Positions 9,381 through 18,793 of a stretch of 62,172 nucleotides of DNA are shown here, one piece after another. The notes beneath the pieces were generated by a model. The model was not told where the DNA came from, ran no database searches, and saw only the letters and a program-made list of their open reading frames with translations. The stretch covers positions 74,564 through 136,735 of the forward strand of contig DYJL01000008.1 of assembly GCA_020723105.1 (NCBI GenBank). The letters run 5' to 3'. The stretch is from Nitrospira japonica (GTDB lineage Bacteria > Nitrospirota > Thermodesulfovibrionia > UBA6902). Each line of letters begins with the position of its first letter. The stretch's first letter is position 1. The position numbers and the translations under genes are program-made.

Positions 9381-10076
9381 ATGACTTTATCTAAAAAAAC
9401 ATTATTAATACTTGCACCACATCCGGATGATGAAATCCTGGGCTGCGGAGGCCTGATAGCAAAGGTAAAAAACCTTGGAGGAAAAGTATTTGTAATAATG
9501 TTTGCTGTCGGCAATGTAAAGCAGATCGGTGGGGAAAGCAAGACGGAAAAAAGGGTAGGAGAAGTTGAAAGGGTCATGGAGCACATGAAAGTTGATGGTT
9601 ATGAGATTGTCTATACGGATGACGATATTCATCTCAAACTTGATGTCATGCCAAGAAAAGATCTGATAGACATAATAGAAAGCAAATCGAGATATTCCAT
9701 TAATAAAATAAACCCTGACATAATAGCTATTCCCTCGCTTGTCTGCCAGAATCAGGACCATGAGGCTGTATTTCATGCCGCTTTTACGGCCTGCCGTCCC
9801 AGGATAAAAGAAGGCCTGAATAATGCAGCAACCGTGCTTGTATATGAACAGGTAGACAACCTGTGGTCTTCGAGAAATTTCAAACCCAATTTTTATGTTG
9901 ATATATCCGGGCATCTTGATACAAAACTCAAAGCGCTTGAATTATACGCCTCACAAATGAGAGATGAACCAAACCTGCGAAGTGCAGAGAATGTTAAACG
10001 ATTGTCAAAATTAAGAGGCAGCGAGATTTGTGTCGAAGCTGCCGAGGCTTTTGAATGCTATCGTTTTATCTGCTGA
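9381..10076 (+). CDS. PIG-L family N-acetyl-sugar deacetylase
   Basis: About 231 residues from ATG 9381; a TTG two codons upstream is an alternative start. The signature APHPDDE at residues 12-18 gives the zinc ligands and catalytic Asp of the LmbE/PIG-L superfamily, and NQDHEAVFHAA supplies the third zinc-binding His. These enzymes remove acetyl groups from N-acetylglucosamine-type sugars. In this locus it would deacetylate a glycan or nucleotide-sugar intermediate. The upstream spacer is AT-rich with no strong ribosome-binding site. Confidence 0.9.
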   Translation: MTLSKKTLLILAPHPDDEILGCGGLIAKVKNLGGKVFVIMFAVGNVKQIGGESKTEKRVGEVERVMEHMKVDGYEIVYTDDDIHLKLDVMPRKDLIDIIESKSRYSINKINPDIIAIPSLVCQNQDHEAVFHAAFTACRPRIKEGLNNAATVLVYEQVDNLWSSRNFKPNFYVDISGHLDTKLKALELYASQMRDEPNLRSAENVKRLSKLRGSEICVEAAEAFECYRFIC

Positions 10077-10111
10077 AATGTTATAACAGGCAGGGGCGTT
10101 ACATTTAACGT

Positions 10112-11824
10112 ATGTCAATTCCAACAAACTCATCTTCACAAGCGCCGCACAAGCATTACCTGGTAATAATCCTGATTTCATATGCAGTGTTTTCGTCGGT
10201 CTTTGGATTTGCCTATCGCTACGCAATAAACCCTGACGGATTGTCTCTGCTGCGTTTAGCCGGTTACATTGCCGAGGGGAATTTTCAACAGTCTGTAACT
10301 TCCGGCTGGCCGCCATTGATTATCTGGATCATATCTCCCTTTCTGTTTTTTGGATTTGACGGACTGACATCTGCAAGAATTGCGATAGCTTTGTGCGGAG
10401 CTGGACTGGTTGTGATCAGCTGGTTTTTAGCCTGCAGATTCAATCTATCAAATAATATAAAATTCCTTGCGGTCCTGATTGCAGCGTTATTGATTTCTTT
10501 CTGGACCATATACACTATAGCTACAGATGTATTAATAGCTGGCTTGATACTCTGCTATATTTATTTAGCTACAGAACCGGATATCTTAAGCAACAGGAAG
10601 GTTGCACTTTATTGTGGCATTATCGGAGGATTCTCCTATCTGGCGCATCACTCTGCCTTTCCTCTTTTTCTGTCTCATTTTCCCATGCTGCTTTTACTGC
10701 GGGCCTATATCGCTAAAGACAGGACAGGATTCCCTCTAAAAAAAGTATTAGTATCATGGGGTATAGGCCTCATAGGATTTTTTCTAATTGCATCAATGTG
10801 GATTGGCATTGTATCGCTTAAATATGGACATTTCACAATCAGCAGTGCCGGGTCTATTGCACACGCTGTAATGGGACCAAAAGATACTGACAGACGGCAT
10901 CCGTTCTTTACAGGTGGTTTATTCAAACCTCGCGAACCTTATCAGATCCATGTATTTGAGGACCCTTCGGCCGTAAAATTCAAGACCTGGTCCCCCTTTG
11001 AAAGCAAAGAATACTTTATGCATCAGATACGGTTAATTAAGGACAATGCTGTCTATATACTCAATCATTTTGTAAACAACAGTCCTTTTTTTGTCTATGC
11101 ATTTATCATTGCGGTTCTATGTATCATTCCAATGGCCCTGCTTCTGACTCCTTTAAACAATGAGAAGAAGTATTTATATCTGTGGGTCCTTATGACCTTT
11201 GCATTAAACTGTTCTATATTTCTATTGACTATTGCAAGATCTCCGAGACGCTTTTACGCACTTATGATCATTTTCATTCTTTCATCTTTTCATTTTGCAG
11301 AAGAATTAAGAAATGGAGTAAGCCATATTATCCCGAACCGGAAGATAAAGTTATTTACCTGTTACTTGTTAATGATTGTTGTTCCAGCTTTTGCGCTAAA
11401 ACCCGGAATGAACTTGCTCAAATCCATGAACAATATTGTCGCTGCTGAGCAGGTCAATCCATACAAAGAAATTGCTGAACAGCTTAACACAGTGGATTTT
11501 CAGGCACCTTATGCGGTCATACGTTCATCACAAAAACCCCATACGGATTACTATATAGCTTATTTTCTTAACAAACAGTTATTGGGACGACCATTATCCA
11601 AAGATGCCGAAGGAATCTCAAAAGAACTCAAGGACGCCGGCGTAAAATCACTTGTGATTTTTGATAATCCGGAGATTGTAGGAAAACTGGCAAAGGACCG
11701 AAACTATATACGGTTAGCTTCTATAACGCTAAAAAAAGACAGCAGATATTCAAGAGCAGTTAATATTAAGCAGGATGAAATCAAAGGATGGGATGAACAG
11801 GTAAATATCTTTTCGTTCAGATAA
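10112..11824 (+). CDS. Polytopic membrane glycosyltransferase (GT39-like)
   Basis: A 570-residue protein with roughly ten to twelve membrane helices and a soluble C-terminal part of about 130 residues. After the first helix, the loop FAYRYAINPDGLSLLRLAGYIA holds an acidic residue placed like the catalytic Asp of ArnT/PMT-type enzymes, followed by SGWPPLIIWI, a common GT39-like pattern. It probably takes a sugar from a polyprenyl-phosphate donor on the periplasmic side. It starts 35 bp after the PIG-L gene on the same strand, so the two may be co-transcribed. Confidence 0.7.
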   Translation: MSIPTNSSSQAPHKHYLVIILISYAVFSSVFGFAYRYAINPDGLSLLRLAGYIAEGNFQQSVTSGWPPLIIWIISPFLFFGFDGLTSARIAIALCGAGLVVISWFLACRFNLSNNIKFLAVLIAALLISFWTIYTIATDVLIAGLILCYIYLATEPDILSNRKVALYCGIIGGFSYLAHHSAFPLFLSHFPMLLLLRAYIAKDRTGFPLKKVLVSWGIGLIGFFLIASMWIGIVSLKYGHFTISSAGSIAHAVMGPKDTDRRHPFFTGGLFKPREPYQIHVFEDPSAVKFKTWSPFESKEYFMHQIRLIKDNAVYILNHFVNNSPFFVYAFIIAVLCIIPMALLLTPLNNEKKYLYLWVLMTFALNCSIFLLTIARSPRRFYALMIIFILSSFHFAEELRNGVSHIIPNRKIKLFTCYLLMIVVPAFALKPGMNLLKSMNNIVAAEQVNPYKEIAEQLNTVDFQAPYAVIRSSQKPHTDYYIAYFLNKQLLGRPLSKDAEGISKELKDAGVKSLVIFDNPEIVGKLAKDRNYIRLASITLKKDSRYSRAVNIKQDEIKGWDEQVNIFSFR

Positions 11825-11827
11825 TTA

Positions 11828-12877
11828 TTATCTCCACCAGCTCTTTAAAATTGTCTTGGCAAAATACAGCCCATATTTCAAATCAGGCCCCTTCTTGCTG
11901 GTACCGTATTTTCTTTCCAAAACAGTCATGGGAACTTCACCTATTCTCAAGCCTTTCTTGGCAGCTTCCAAGAGGACCTCGGTGGACTGAAACTGTGCCT
12001 CCCTGAGGTTTAACTTGCTCATCTTGCTTACATTGAATGCCTTAAATCCGGACGAGCAATCCGTCAGCTTCAATCCCGTAGCCAGATTGACTATTCTTGT
12101 GAAAAACTTAACTCCCGCCCTTCTCATTAAATTGCTTTTATATGTGGTCCCTAAAACTCTGGAACCGATCACGAGATCATATTCATTATTCAGTACCGGT
12201 TCTACGAGCCTCTCGATTTCTTCAGGCCTCTGCTGATTGTCCGCATCCATGGTTACCCCTATTTGTATATTGTTCCTTAACAAGATATCGTAGCCCAGTC
12301 TTGAAGCTGCACCCTGTCCCCGGTTGATCTTATTCTGAGCCACCAGGTGTCCGGCCTCAAGCACGACATCTTTTGTGTTATCCCTGCTCCCGTCATCAAC
12401 TACAAGGACGCCTATATTCCTTTCTTTTATTTTTGCCGGTATTTTTTTTAAAAGTTCTTTAAGATTTTCCTCTTCGTTATAGGCTGGTATAATCACCACA
12501 ATCTCCTTATCGGCGATTCCTCTTTTTAATTGCCCCTCCATTTCTTCACGTCCCAGCTTCCGAATCAGGAGATCAAATTGATACTTGTATTCATCCAGAT
12601 TTGATTTAAAGTATAAAAGCAAAAACCAGAGGATAATGTTTGAACCGATCAGAAGAGCCAGAATGCGCCCCCTTTGCTTCTGTTCCAGCTTTAAAAGATC
12701 GGCTGCAAGATTAACTGCATCTGGATTGGCTGACACAATAATAAGGCAAAGACTGAACATTCCAAAAAAAACAAAATTTTTCCTTTTCCATCTGGGTCCG
12801 CGATAAATTGCAAAGGTCACGAACAGCCCGATTACTCCAATAATTAAACCTGTAATTCTTAAACCCGACATTTCCAT
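11828..12877 (-). CDS. GT2 glycosyltransferase with N-terminal DUF2304-like membrane domain
   Basis: A 349-residue protein. Residues ~1-110 contain three hydrophobic helices separated by short charged loops, like the DUF2304 proteins often found next to DPM-like transferases. Residues ~125-349 are a GT2 core: VVIIPAYNEEENLKELL, GVLVVDDGSRDNT, QGAASRLGYD and the metal site MDADNQQRP. The fusion of what are usually two genes is noteworthy. Likely role: inner-membrane sugar transfer to a polyprenyl carrier. It heads toward the end of a minus-strand block of five closely packed genes. Confidence 0.88.
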   Translation of the reverse strand: MEMSGLRITGLIIGVIGLFVTFAIYRGPRWKRKNFVFFGMFSLCLIIVSANPDAVNLAADLLKLEQKQRGRILALLIGSNIILWFLLLYFKSNLDEYKYQFDLLIRKLGREEMEGQLKRGIADKEIVVIIPAYNEEENLKELLKKIPAKIKERNIGVLVVDDGSRDNTKDVVLEAGHLVAQNKINRGQGAASRLGYDILLRNNIQIGVTMDADNQQRPEEIERLVEPVLNNEYDLVIGSRVLGTTYKSNLMRRAGVKFFTRIVNLATGLKLTDCSSGFKAFNVSKMSKLNLREAQFQSTEVLLEAAKKGLRIGEVPMTVLERKYGTSKKGPDLKYGLYFAKTILKSWWR

Positions 12878-12880
12878 TTG

Positions 12881-13894
12881 TTATTTACACAGATTTTTCA
12901 GTTTAAAATACTCAAAGGTATTCTTCAGTCCTTTGTTTAAATCAAATGCTGGTGAAAAACCAAGCATCCTCTGCGCCTTTGAAATATCCGAATAGTTCTT
13001 TTTCACATCGCCGATTCTCGGTTCAGAATGGATAAGCTTTACTTTTTTCCCGGCCTCTTTTTCCATAAGTTCTATAATCTTGCCGGCTATTTCATTAACA
13101 GTTGTTTCCTTGTATGTTGCTATCTGAAAGGCTTCTCCGCCCACATCTGCTTTAACAGACAGCGCTATAGCCTGAATCAAATCATCTATATATATAAAAT
13201 CTCTCGTTTGATTTCCATCCCCGTAAATCTCCAGAGTTTCTCCGGAAAAGGCCTGTTTCAAAAATTTTGCCACGACACTGTTTTTATGCTTTGAGAGAGG
13301 TCCGTAAACATTGCCGAATCTCAACGACACAGTTCTAATCCCAAACGTCCTGAAATAAGCGGAGCAGTAGGCCTCTCCAGCCAGTTTGCTTGCGCCATAA
13401 GGCGAAACAGGTCTCGGCACTTTTTCTTCATGTATGGGCGGCTCAACTTCTCCTACTGCAGCAGCAGACGAAGCAGAAATAAATTTTATAATATTATTCT
13501 GTCTTGCGGCCTCAAGCATATTAAAAATACCTACCACATTGGCCTCCATATCATATCTTGGTTTTTCGATAGATGACGCAACCCCGGTATTAGCGGCAAG
13601 GTGAACGATAACATCAATTCCGCTGCAGCATTTATGGCATGTATCGTAATCCCTGATATCGCCTTCTATGACTTCCACTCCTTCAGGCTTCACTCCCTTC
13701 TCTTTTTCAATCAATGAAAGGACTTCTGACAGGTCCCCACTCGTTCCAACAGAAAAATTATCGAGAACCCTTATGCTCGTTTCAGGGTTCTTCCTTAAAA
13801 GGCAGGCAATCAGGCTTGTTCCGATAAAGCCACAGCCCCCGGTAACAAGCCAGCGAAGAGATGTAATATTTGAAAACTTATCTGCTATTTCCAC
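12881..13894 (-). CDS. NAD-dependent nucleotide-sugar epimerase/dehydratase
   Basis: A 337-residue extended short-chain dehydrogenase. WLVTGGCGFIGTSLIACLL is the NAD-binding loop, VHLAANTG follows, and YGASKLAGEAYC is the catalytic YxxxK motif. RFGNVYGP and GDGNQTRDFIYIDDL are typical of UDP-glucose 4-epimerase and related enzymes. The product sugar is unknown. Its start overlaps the end of the SQD1-like gene by ten bases and its end is three bases from the next GT2 gene, indicating one operon. Confidence 0.9.
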   Translation of the reverse strand: MEIADKFSNITSLRWLVTGGCGFIGTSLIACLLRKNPETSIRVLDNFSVGTSGDLSEVLSLIEKEKGVKPEGVEVIEGDIRDYDTCHKCCSGIDVIVHLAANTGVASSIEKPRYDMEANVVGIFNMLEAARQNNIIKFISASSAAAVGEVEPPIHEEKVPRPVSPYGASKLAGEAYCSAYFRTFGIRTVSLRFGNVYGPLSKHKNSVVAKFLKQAFSGETLEIYGDGNQTRDFIYIDDLIQAIALSVKADVGGEAFQIATYKETTVNEIAGKIIELMEKEAGKKVKLIHSEPRIGDVKKNYSDISKAQRMLGFSPAFDLNKGLKNTFEYFKLKNLCK

Positions 13895-15033
13895 TTGATA
13901 CCTTTATAAAAAATTGATTTGTTTATATTGTCTTTATATCTTTCAGCAATTGAGAAAAATTCTTCGATTATTTCGTCAGTCAGGTATACAGGGTTTAATC
14001 CCAATTTTGAGAGTCCGGTGTGATGTATATTGTAATAGTGGTCCTCTTTCTCCACCCTTGGGTTTTCGAGGTGTTCTATAACGACCTTGTAACCGCGTCT
14101 GTCGCCAACGGTTTTTACTTTCTGTGCGAGTTCATTCAGTGAGAACGGTTCCGTAAACTGATTAAACACTCTTAATTGACCCGTTTCAGCAGGATGCGTT
14201 GCAGCTAAATATACACATTGCATTGTGTCTTTTATATTCAGGAAACCTCTGGTCTGATTTCCCTTGCCATATATGGACAAAGGATATCCCACAACTGCCT
14301 GCACAATGAATCTGTTCATTACGCCACCAAACACTTCATCATAATTGTAATTAGGCATCAATCTGGCGTCCTGTCCTGTCTCTTCAGTAAACAAACCGTA
14401 TACTGGCCCCTGCATTAAATCCGTCACTCTAAGCCCCCACGTTCTGACATAAAACCAGAGCATATCCGTATCCTGTATCTTGGTCGTATGATAAAGTGAG
14501 CCAGACTGCCTGGGGAAAAGGAATTTATCCTTGCGTCCTTTATGCTCTATCTCCAACCAGCCTTCTTCAATATCAATGTTAGGCGTACCATACTCACCGA
14601 GGGTTCCAAGTTTTATAATATGGCATTCAGGATTTACCTCTCTCACAGCATAAACAATGTTTAACGTGCTCGTAAGATTATTATAAAGAGTAAATGCAGC
14701 TTTGTCCCTGTTAATCATTGAATATGTTGCTGAAGGCTGTTCCGCGTAATGTATCACGGCGTCCGGTTTATATTCTCTGAATACGGACAGGAGAAAATTA
14801 TAGTTTGTAACATCTCCGATATGGATTGAAATTTTTTTGCCCGTCTTCTCTTCCCATAACTTTGCTCTCTGAAAGAGATTGGGTGTTTGTATAAGCGGCT
14901 CACAATTAAGCTCTATTCCGGCATTGCGGCGAAAGTAATTATCAACTCCGATGACGTAATGTCCTCTCTGAGAAAAGTATAGGCAGGTAGGCCAGCCTAA
15001 ATAACCATCAGCGCCTAAAACCAAAACCTTCAT
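13885..15033 (-). CDS. SQD1-like NAD-dependent sugar epimerase (UDP-sulfoquinovose synthase family)
   Basis: A 382-residue protein. VLVLGADGYLGWPTCLYF is the NAD-binding loop. GTLGEYGTPNIDIEEGW, the YHTTKIQDTDMLWF segment with its YxxxK motif, and TDLMQGPVYG closely match plant and cyanobacterial SQD1, which makes UDP-sulfoquinovose from UDP-glucose and sulfite. The match at these SQD1-specific motifs is better than to ordinary GalE. Whether the product is a sulfolipid head group or a sulfonated surface glycan is not shown; the glycan locus favours the latter. No SQD2-type transferase is obvious nearby. Confidence 0.85.
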   Translation of the reverse strand: MKVLVLGADGYLGWPTCLYFSQRGHYVIGVDNYFRRNAGIELNCEPLIQTPNLFQRAKLWEEKTGKKISIHIGDVTNYNFLLSVFREYKPDAVIHYAEQPSATYSMINRDKAAFTLYNNLTSTLNIVYAVREVNPECHIIKLGTLGEYGTPNIDIEEGWLEIEHKGRKDKFLFPRQSGSLYHTTKIQDTDMLWFYVRTWGLRVTDLMQGPVYGLFTEETGQDARLMPNYNYDEVFGGVMNRFIVQAVVGYPLSIYGKGNQTRGFLNIKDTMQCVYLAATHPAETGQLRVFNQFTEPFSLNELAQKVKTVGDRRGYKVVIEHLENPRVEKEDHYYNIHHTGLSKLGLNPVYLTDEIIEEFFSIAERYKDNINKSIFYKGIKWK

Positions 15034-16265
15034 TCAGCACCTCCTGAATCGTGACTGTTATCTGAAAGATACTTTTCTATTTGTTCTGCAACAAATTTAT
15101 AACCTTCAGCATTGTAATGTCCATAAAGCCTGTAAGGGAAAAAAGAAAGCGGGTCCGGATGAGAATCAAAAGAGCTTTGGATGTCAATTACTGGTATTTG
15201 CAAGTCTTTAATGATCGCCAATACCTCATCCCTTCCTCCATCAAGGAAACGTTTTTTGCATTGATTAATTTTCTCTGCATATCTGTAATAAGAGGGAAGA
15301 TATACAAAAACAATCTGACCTCCCCATTCCTGAACAGTTCGATTCGCCTCATAAAAGATATCCTTCAACAGGGGATCAGATTTAAATGAACATTCTTCAT
15401 TAAAGAGTCCAATTCTCTTGCGCAGCATGGGCAGTTTTAGACTTGACAGAGATATGCTGAAGATACGTTGATTATTTTCATTGTTTCTTTCTTCAAACTG
15501 TTTTATCCGTTCTTCTGTTAAACCGGAAAATTCCGTTTCCAGATGTTTGATCAGTGTATCATCAATCAGCTTCTGTTTGCTAATAAGATCCCGGGAAAAA
15601 GCTCTATCAAGATATTTCATATAAATCGCTGAGCTCTTCTCAAAGGCCAACCCTTCATAATCATTTCCTTCATAAAACAGCCAAAATACGATTTTGGGCT
15701 TTGAAGATTCACCATACTCTTTCAATATTGCAAGCTCTTTGGGCGGTCCGCTGTTAAGCATACCTAAATTTAAAACTCTAAGCCCTGCAGTGGTTAATCT
15801 GCCAGCAATATTTTCCTCCCTCTTCACACAAGCTCCCTGTGCAAAAGAATCACCTATCAGCACATAATCCGTATTTTCCCTGTTATAGAGGCCCTCCGGA
15901 TTATTGAAACCATGTTCATCGGTCTTATAAATTACAAATTCTCCGCTTTCATTACAGGATATGATTGTTTTATCAGATACAAATCCAAGGGGCAGGATAT
16001 CTGTTTCACTAAGTTCCATATTGTCATAAGGGCTGTAAAGGGGATATGCATCAATTCCCTTATTTCTGAGATCCATCCAGACATGGGCTCTGTGCCGGGA
16101 GTCATAACGAATTCCCTGCTCTCTTGCCAGCTTTGCCAGAATATTTCCGTTATTACTTTTCACATTGTATGACAGGACAATCTCTATTGCATAAATACTC
16201 ATTATGATAGAGAGAACCAGCAAAGCAATCTTGCCCTTCATCTCTGCATTAGCGCCTTTGTTCAT
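15030..16265 (-). CDS. SGNH/GDSL-like hydrolase, membrane anchored
   Basis: A 411-residue protein with one N-terminal hydrophobic segment (IALLVLSIIMSIYAIEIVL) that should anchor or export it. TDYVLIGDSFAQGACV is block I with the catalytic Ser, LNLGMLNSGPPKELAIL resembles block II, FYEGNDYEG carries an Asn like block III, and YGHYNAEGYKFVAEQI supplies the C-terminal His. Related proteins (AlgX/AlgJ, DltD-like) move or remove acyl groups on glycans. It overlaps its neighbours by four bases at each end, so it is part of the glycan operon. Confidence 0.8.
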   Translation of the reverse strand: MNKGANAEMKGKIALLVLSIIMSIYAIEIVLSYNVKSNNGNILAKLAREQGIRYDSRHRAHVWMDLRNKGIDAYPLYSPYDNMELSETDILPLGFVSDKTIISCNESGEFVIYKTDEHGFNNPEGLYNRENTDYVLIGDSFAQGACVKREENIAGRLTTAGLRVLNLGMLNSGPPKELAILKEYGESSKPKIVFWLFYEGNDYEGLAFEKSSAIYMKYLDRAFSRDLISKQKLIDDTLIKHLETEFSGLTEERIKQFEERNNENNQRIFSISLSSLKLPMLRKRIGLFNEECSFKSDPLLKDIFYEANRTVQEWGGQIVFVYLPSYYRYAEKINQCKKRFLDGGRDEVLAIIKDLQIPVIDIQSSFDSHPDPLSFFPYRLYGHYNAEGYKFVAEQIEKYLSDNSHDSGGAE

Positions 16266-17296
16266 AGTTCCGGCAAATACCTGACCACTCTCGGCCCGAG
16301 AGTATTGGCTATTATCAGGGGCAGCTTTTTCCAGATATTTATTGCCAACTGATATCTGTTATTGTGGACATTATGTACCGGTATTTTCCTTGCTTTATTA
16401 AGGAAATATTGATAATTCAACTGCACCGGTTCCGCTCCCCACTGTTTTTTAAAATTATAAGTTCCGCAATTAATTGTTGAACGGCCAAAATCAAAACATT
16501 CAAAGCCACTCTTACAAGCATATTTAATAGCCTCCCAATAGAGAAGATTATTGGGGCATAATGTATTATACTTTTTTAATGAAGAAGCCCAGGGGTCAGA
16601 AAACACATTCCTGCAGTGAATATATAACATACCTGCAATGACTTTCTCCTGATATTTAACAACGATGAGTCCGGACATTTTATTTAATTCCTCAAGGACT
16701 TTTCTGAAAAATGCTTTTTTGTGCAAGGGAGTCCCAAAATCCCTGTGGTTAATTGCAAGCACCCTGTAAAAATCATCGAGGTACTTATTCCCGAAATCAA
16801 CAGTCAATCCCGATTTTATCGCTTTGCGAATCTGATTTCTTACCTTGGACTCCAAGGCATTTTTCCAGATAAACTCTTCGCCTTCCTTCAGCCTTAAAAA
16901 CATTGTCACAAAATCCTTCTTCGCAGGCAATGCATTCACCATACTGGCAAGTTGCCTGATTTCAAAATATTCCACATGATTTTCGACGGCAATATCCTCT
17001 GCCTTCAGGATCAATCTATCTTTAACATCATTATCTTCTGCACATATCCCGCCATAGCTTAAATAAGGATTGGATACCAAAAATTTTCTGCCGAATATAT
17101 CTTTCATCAGGAATAAAGGCAATATCCCCCTGATTCTGCCTGAGTCATCTATCGCAGCAATAGGGAATGACCTATGGCCGTACATCTCATAAACCTTACC
17201 CCACCCGGATAAATTGCTAAACGTACCTTCAGTACTGGACGCAATAAACTCATCCCACTGCCCCATATCCCGATTATCAAGCAGAACTGTTTTCAT
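16262..17296 (-). CDS. FemAB-like GNAT acyltransferase (XrtA/PEP-CTERM-associated type)
   Basis: A 344-residue protein of the duplicated-GNAT FemAB superfamily. TFSNLSGWGKVYEMYGHRSF and GILPLFLMKDIFGRKFLVSNPYLSYGG are hallmarks of the FemAB group in exosortase exopolysaccharide loci, and FECFDFGRSTINCGTYNFKKQWG is its conserved C-terminal motif. The known relatives are fatty-acyl or amino-acyl transferases; the function in these loci is unproven. It is the first gene of a closely packed minus-strand run (17296 to 11828) with short overlaps throughout. Confidence 0.85.
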   Translation of the reverse strand: MKTVLLDNRDMGQWDEFIASSTEGTFSNLSGWGKVYEMYGHRSFPIAAIDDSGRIRGILPLFLMKDIFGRKFLVSNPYLSYGGICAEDNDVKDRLILKAEDIAVENHVEYFEIRQLASMVNALPAKKDFVTMFLRLKEGEEFIWKNALESKVRNQIRKAIKSGLTVDFGNKYLDDFYRVLAINHRDFGTPLHKKAFFRKVLEELNKMSGLIVVKYQEKVIAGMLYIHCRNVFSDPWASSLKKYNTLCPNNLLYWEAIKYACKSGFECFDFGRSTINCGTYNFKKQWGAEPVQLNYQYFLNKARKIPVHNVHNNRYQLAINIWKKLPLIIANTLGPRVVRYLPEL

Positions 17297-17457
17297 TTAA
17301 TGAAGACTGAATGTTTTATCAGAACGGCACTCCTGCGCAAGTTGGAATAAGGTAAAAAAGGGCAATAGAACAGACTTTCTGTTTCATGTCTCCCTAAACG
17401 AAGTTTTAATTTTTTTTATTATAACACTATTCAGATTCAAGGGGATTGAAAATCTCT

Positions 17458-17832
17458 TCAGGAGCCGGAGCCATCAAGAACACTTCGCACTTTTTGTAAA
17501 AGTTTCATCGGAGACATCGGCTTGTAGATCAGTGGGGCGTCGTTTTCGAGTGATGCTTTCTGTCGGACCAGTTCAGGCGCGTATCCACTGGTAAAAATGA
17601 CTTTTATATCGGGTGTTATCTTCTTTATCTCTTCATAAGCTTTTTTTCCGTTCTTCTTCGGCATGATGATGTCAAACAAAAGAAGTTGAATTCTGTCCCT
17701 GTTAGCCATGAATTTTCTTACTGCATCCTCGCCGTCAGCCGCTTCAATCACAACATCACAGCCGTGATGTTCGAGATTGTACCTTAAAAGCCTTCTGTCA
17801 TCAGCAATGTCTTCAACGATAAGAATTTTCAT
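17458..17832 (-). CDS. Stand-alone response regulator receiver
   Basis: A 124-residue CheY-like protein starting at MKILIVEDIADDRR. A longer reading from 17907 adds 25 residues with no receiver character, so I prefer the inner ATG. The acidic pair is at E7/D8, phospho-acceptor D54 lies in LLFDIIMPKKNG, the conserved Thr/Ser is in VIFTSGYAPE, and the Lys in IYKPMSPMKLL. There is no output domain, so it should act by protein contact. The C-terminal pattern TSGYAPELVRQK resembles receivers of hybrid sensor kinases. No cognate kinase is adjacent. Confidence 0.88.
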   Translation of the reverse strand: MKILIVEDIADDRRLLRYNLEHHGCDVVIEAADGEDAVRKFMANRDRIQLLLFDIIMPKKNGKKAYEEIKKITPDIKVIFTSGYAPELVRQKASLENDAPLIYKPMSPMKLLQKVRSVLDGSGS

Positions 17833-17910
17833 AAAAACTCTAAAAAAGAGAGGTTCAAGGAAAGACTTTATACGGGCGCTAAAGGGATTGTCGGGCTTGC
17901 GTAGCAATAT

Positions 17911-18126
17911 CTAAAAGACTCTTACTTTTCTGCGCCTTTCGCCTGCTGAAGTGAAATCATCCTTTTCCTTTTCCTCAATCTTTTTTAAGCCGAGAGTCAG
18001 GAGAATTTTTCTCTTTTCCTTATCTCTTTTCGCGCGCTTCCGGTATCTGCCGAGGCCGAGTTTTTCCCTGAGCAGCAGCATTTCTGCCGGAGATGACTCT
18101 TCATACTTCCTGATTCTATCTCTCAT
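17911..18126 (-). CDS. Small basic hypothetical protein
   Basis: A 71-residue protein, mostly Lys, Arg and Glu (RKRAKRDKEKRKILLTLGLKK), predicted helical. It overlaps the end of the nucleotidyltransferase-like gene by four bases (ATGA), so the pair is translationally coupled. I do not recognise a family. Coupled small charged proteins are often antitoxins or binding partners, but nothing in the sequence proves this. Confidence 0.6.
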   Translation of the reverse strand: MRDRIRKYEESSPAEMLLLREKLGLGRYRKRAKRDKEKRKILLTLGLKKIEEKEKDDFTSAGERRRKVRVF

Positions 18127-18716
18127 TCTTCAGCCCTTCTTCTTAACTCAGCAAGTTCGGACAATGAATTATTTTCAGGCATGGCAGCTTTTTTCTCAAG
18201 ATATGGCCAATCCATTTCCTTCCAATATCTGGCGAGAAGAAGTTCCACCATCTCGCAGTCTATCTCGGATTTCCAGTATTTGCAGGCATTAAGCCTGTCT
18301 ATCACAAGATCTTCAATACCGATAATCCTGCACCTCATATCCTCTCCGAGTTCAACAATCTCTGCGGGCGACTCCTCGCCGGCAAGCACCCCCGCAGGAA
18401 CCTCAATCACAATTTTAAGCCCGTAGTTAATCCAGTATCTGCTCTCTCTCTCAAAACCTATCCCGCTTAAAACTTTATCCAGCGCTTCTCTGTCAGAATA
18501 TGAGAGGTCTATGTCAGAAGTAAAATAAACTTCCCGCGAATAATAGGACAAGGCGCAGCCGCCGATCACCGTCGGGATATCTTTACCTTGCTGTTCAAGC
18601 ATCTTCGTGATGAGACCGACAATAAGAAGCTGACGCTTTAACGGCGACTCCGTATTCCTGATAATTTCAAGTATCTTCCGTGTATCCATGCTGTTAAATG
18701 ATAACAACAATCCCAT
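18123..18716 (-). CDS. Nucleotidyltransferase-fold protein (DUF6036/AbiEii-like)
   Basis: A 197-residue protein. VIGGCALSYYSREVYFTSDIDLSY has the G(G/S)-x-D-x-D arrangement of minimal nucleotidyltransferases used in toxin-antitoxin and abortive-infection systems, followed by VIEVPAGVLAG and IIGIEDLVIDRLNACKYW, which resembles the tail of AbiEii or DUF6036 proteins. An inner start at 18689 is possible. Together with the 71-residue coupled gene it forms a two-gene module, possibly a toxin-antitoxin pair. The function is not established. Confidence 0.65.
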   Translation of the reverse strand: MGLLLSFNSMDTRKILEIIRNTESPLKRQLLIVGLITKMLEQQGKDIPTVIGGCALSYYSREVYFTSDIDLSYSDREALDKVLSGIGFERESRYWINYGLKIVIEVPAGVLAGEESPAEIVELGEDMRCRIIGIEDLVIDRLNACKYWKSEIDCEMVELLLARYWKEMDWPYLEKKAAMPENNSLSELAELRRRAEE

Positions 18717-18793
18717 GACATTACAAGCAGGATTCTCCTATGAATATCCGGTTTAGAGAGTAATTTTACCCGGGAGGCAGCAAAACTTTTAAC

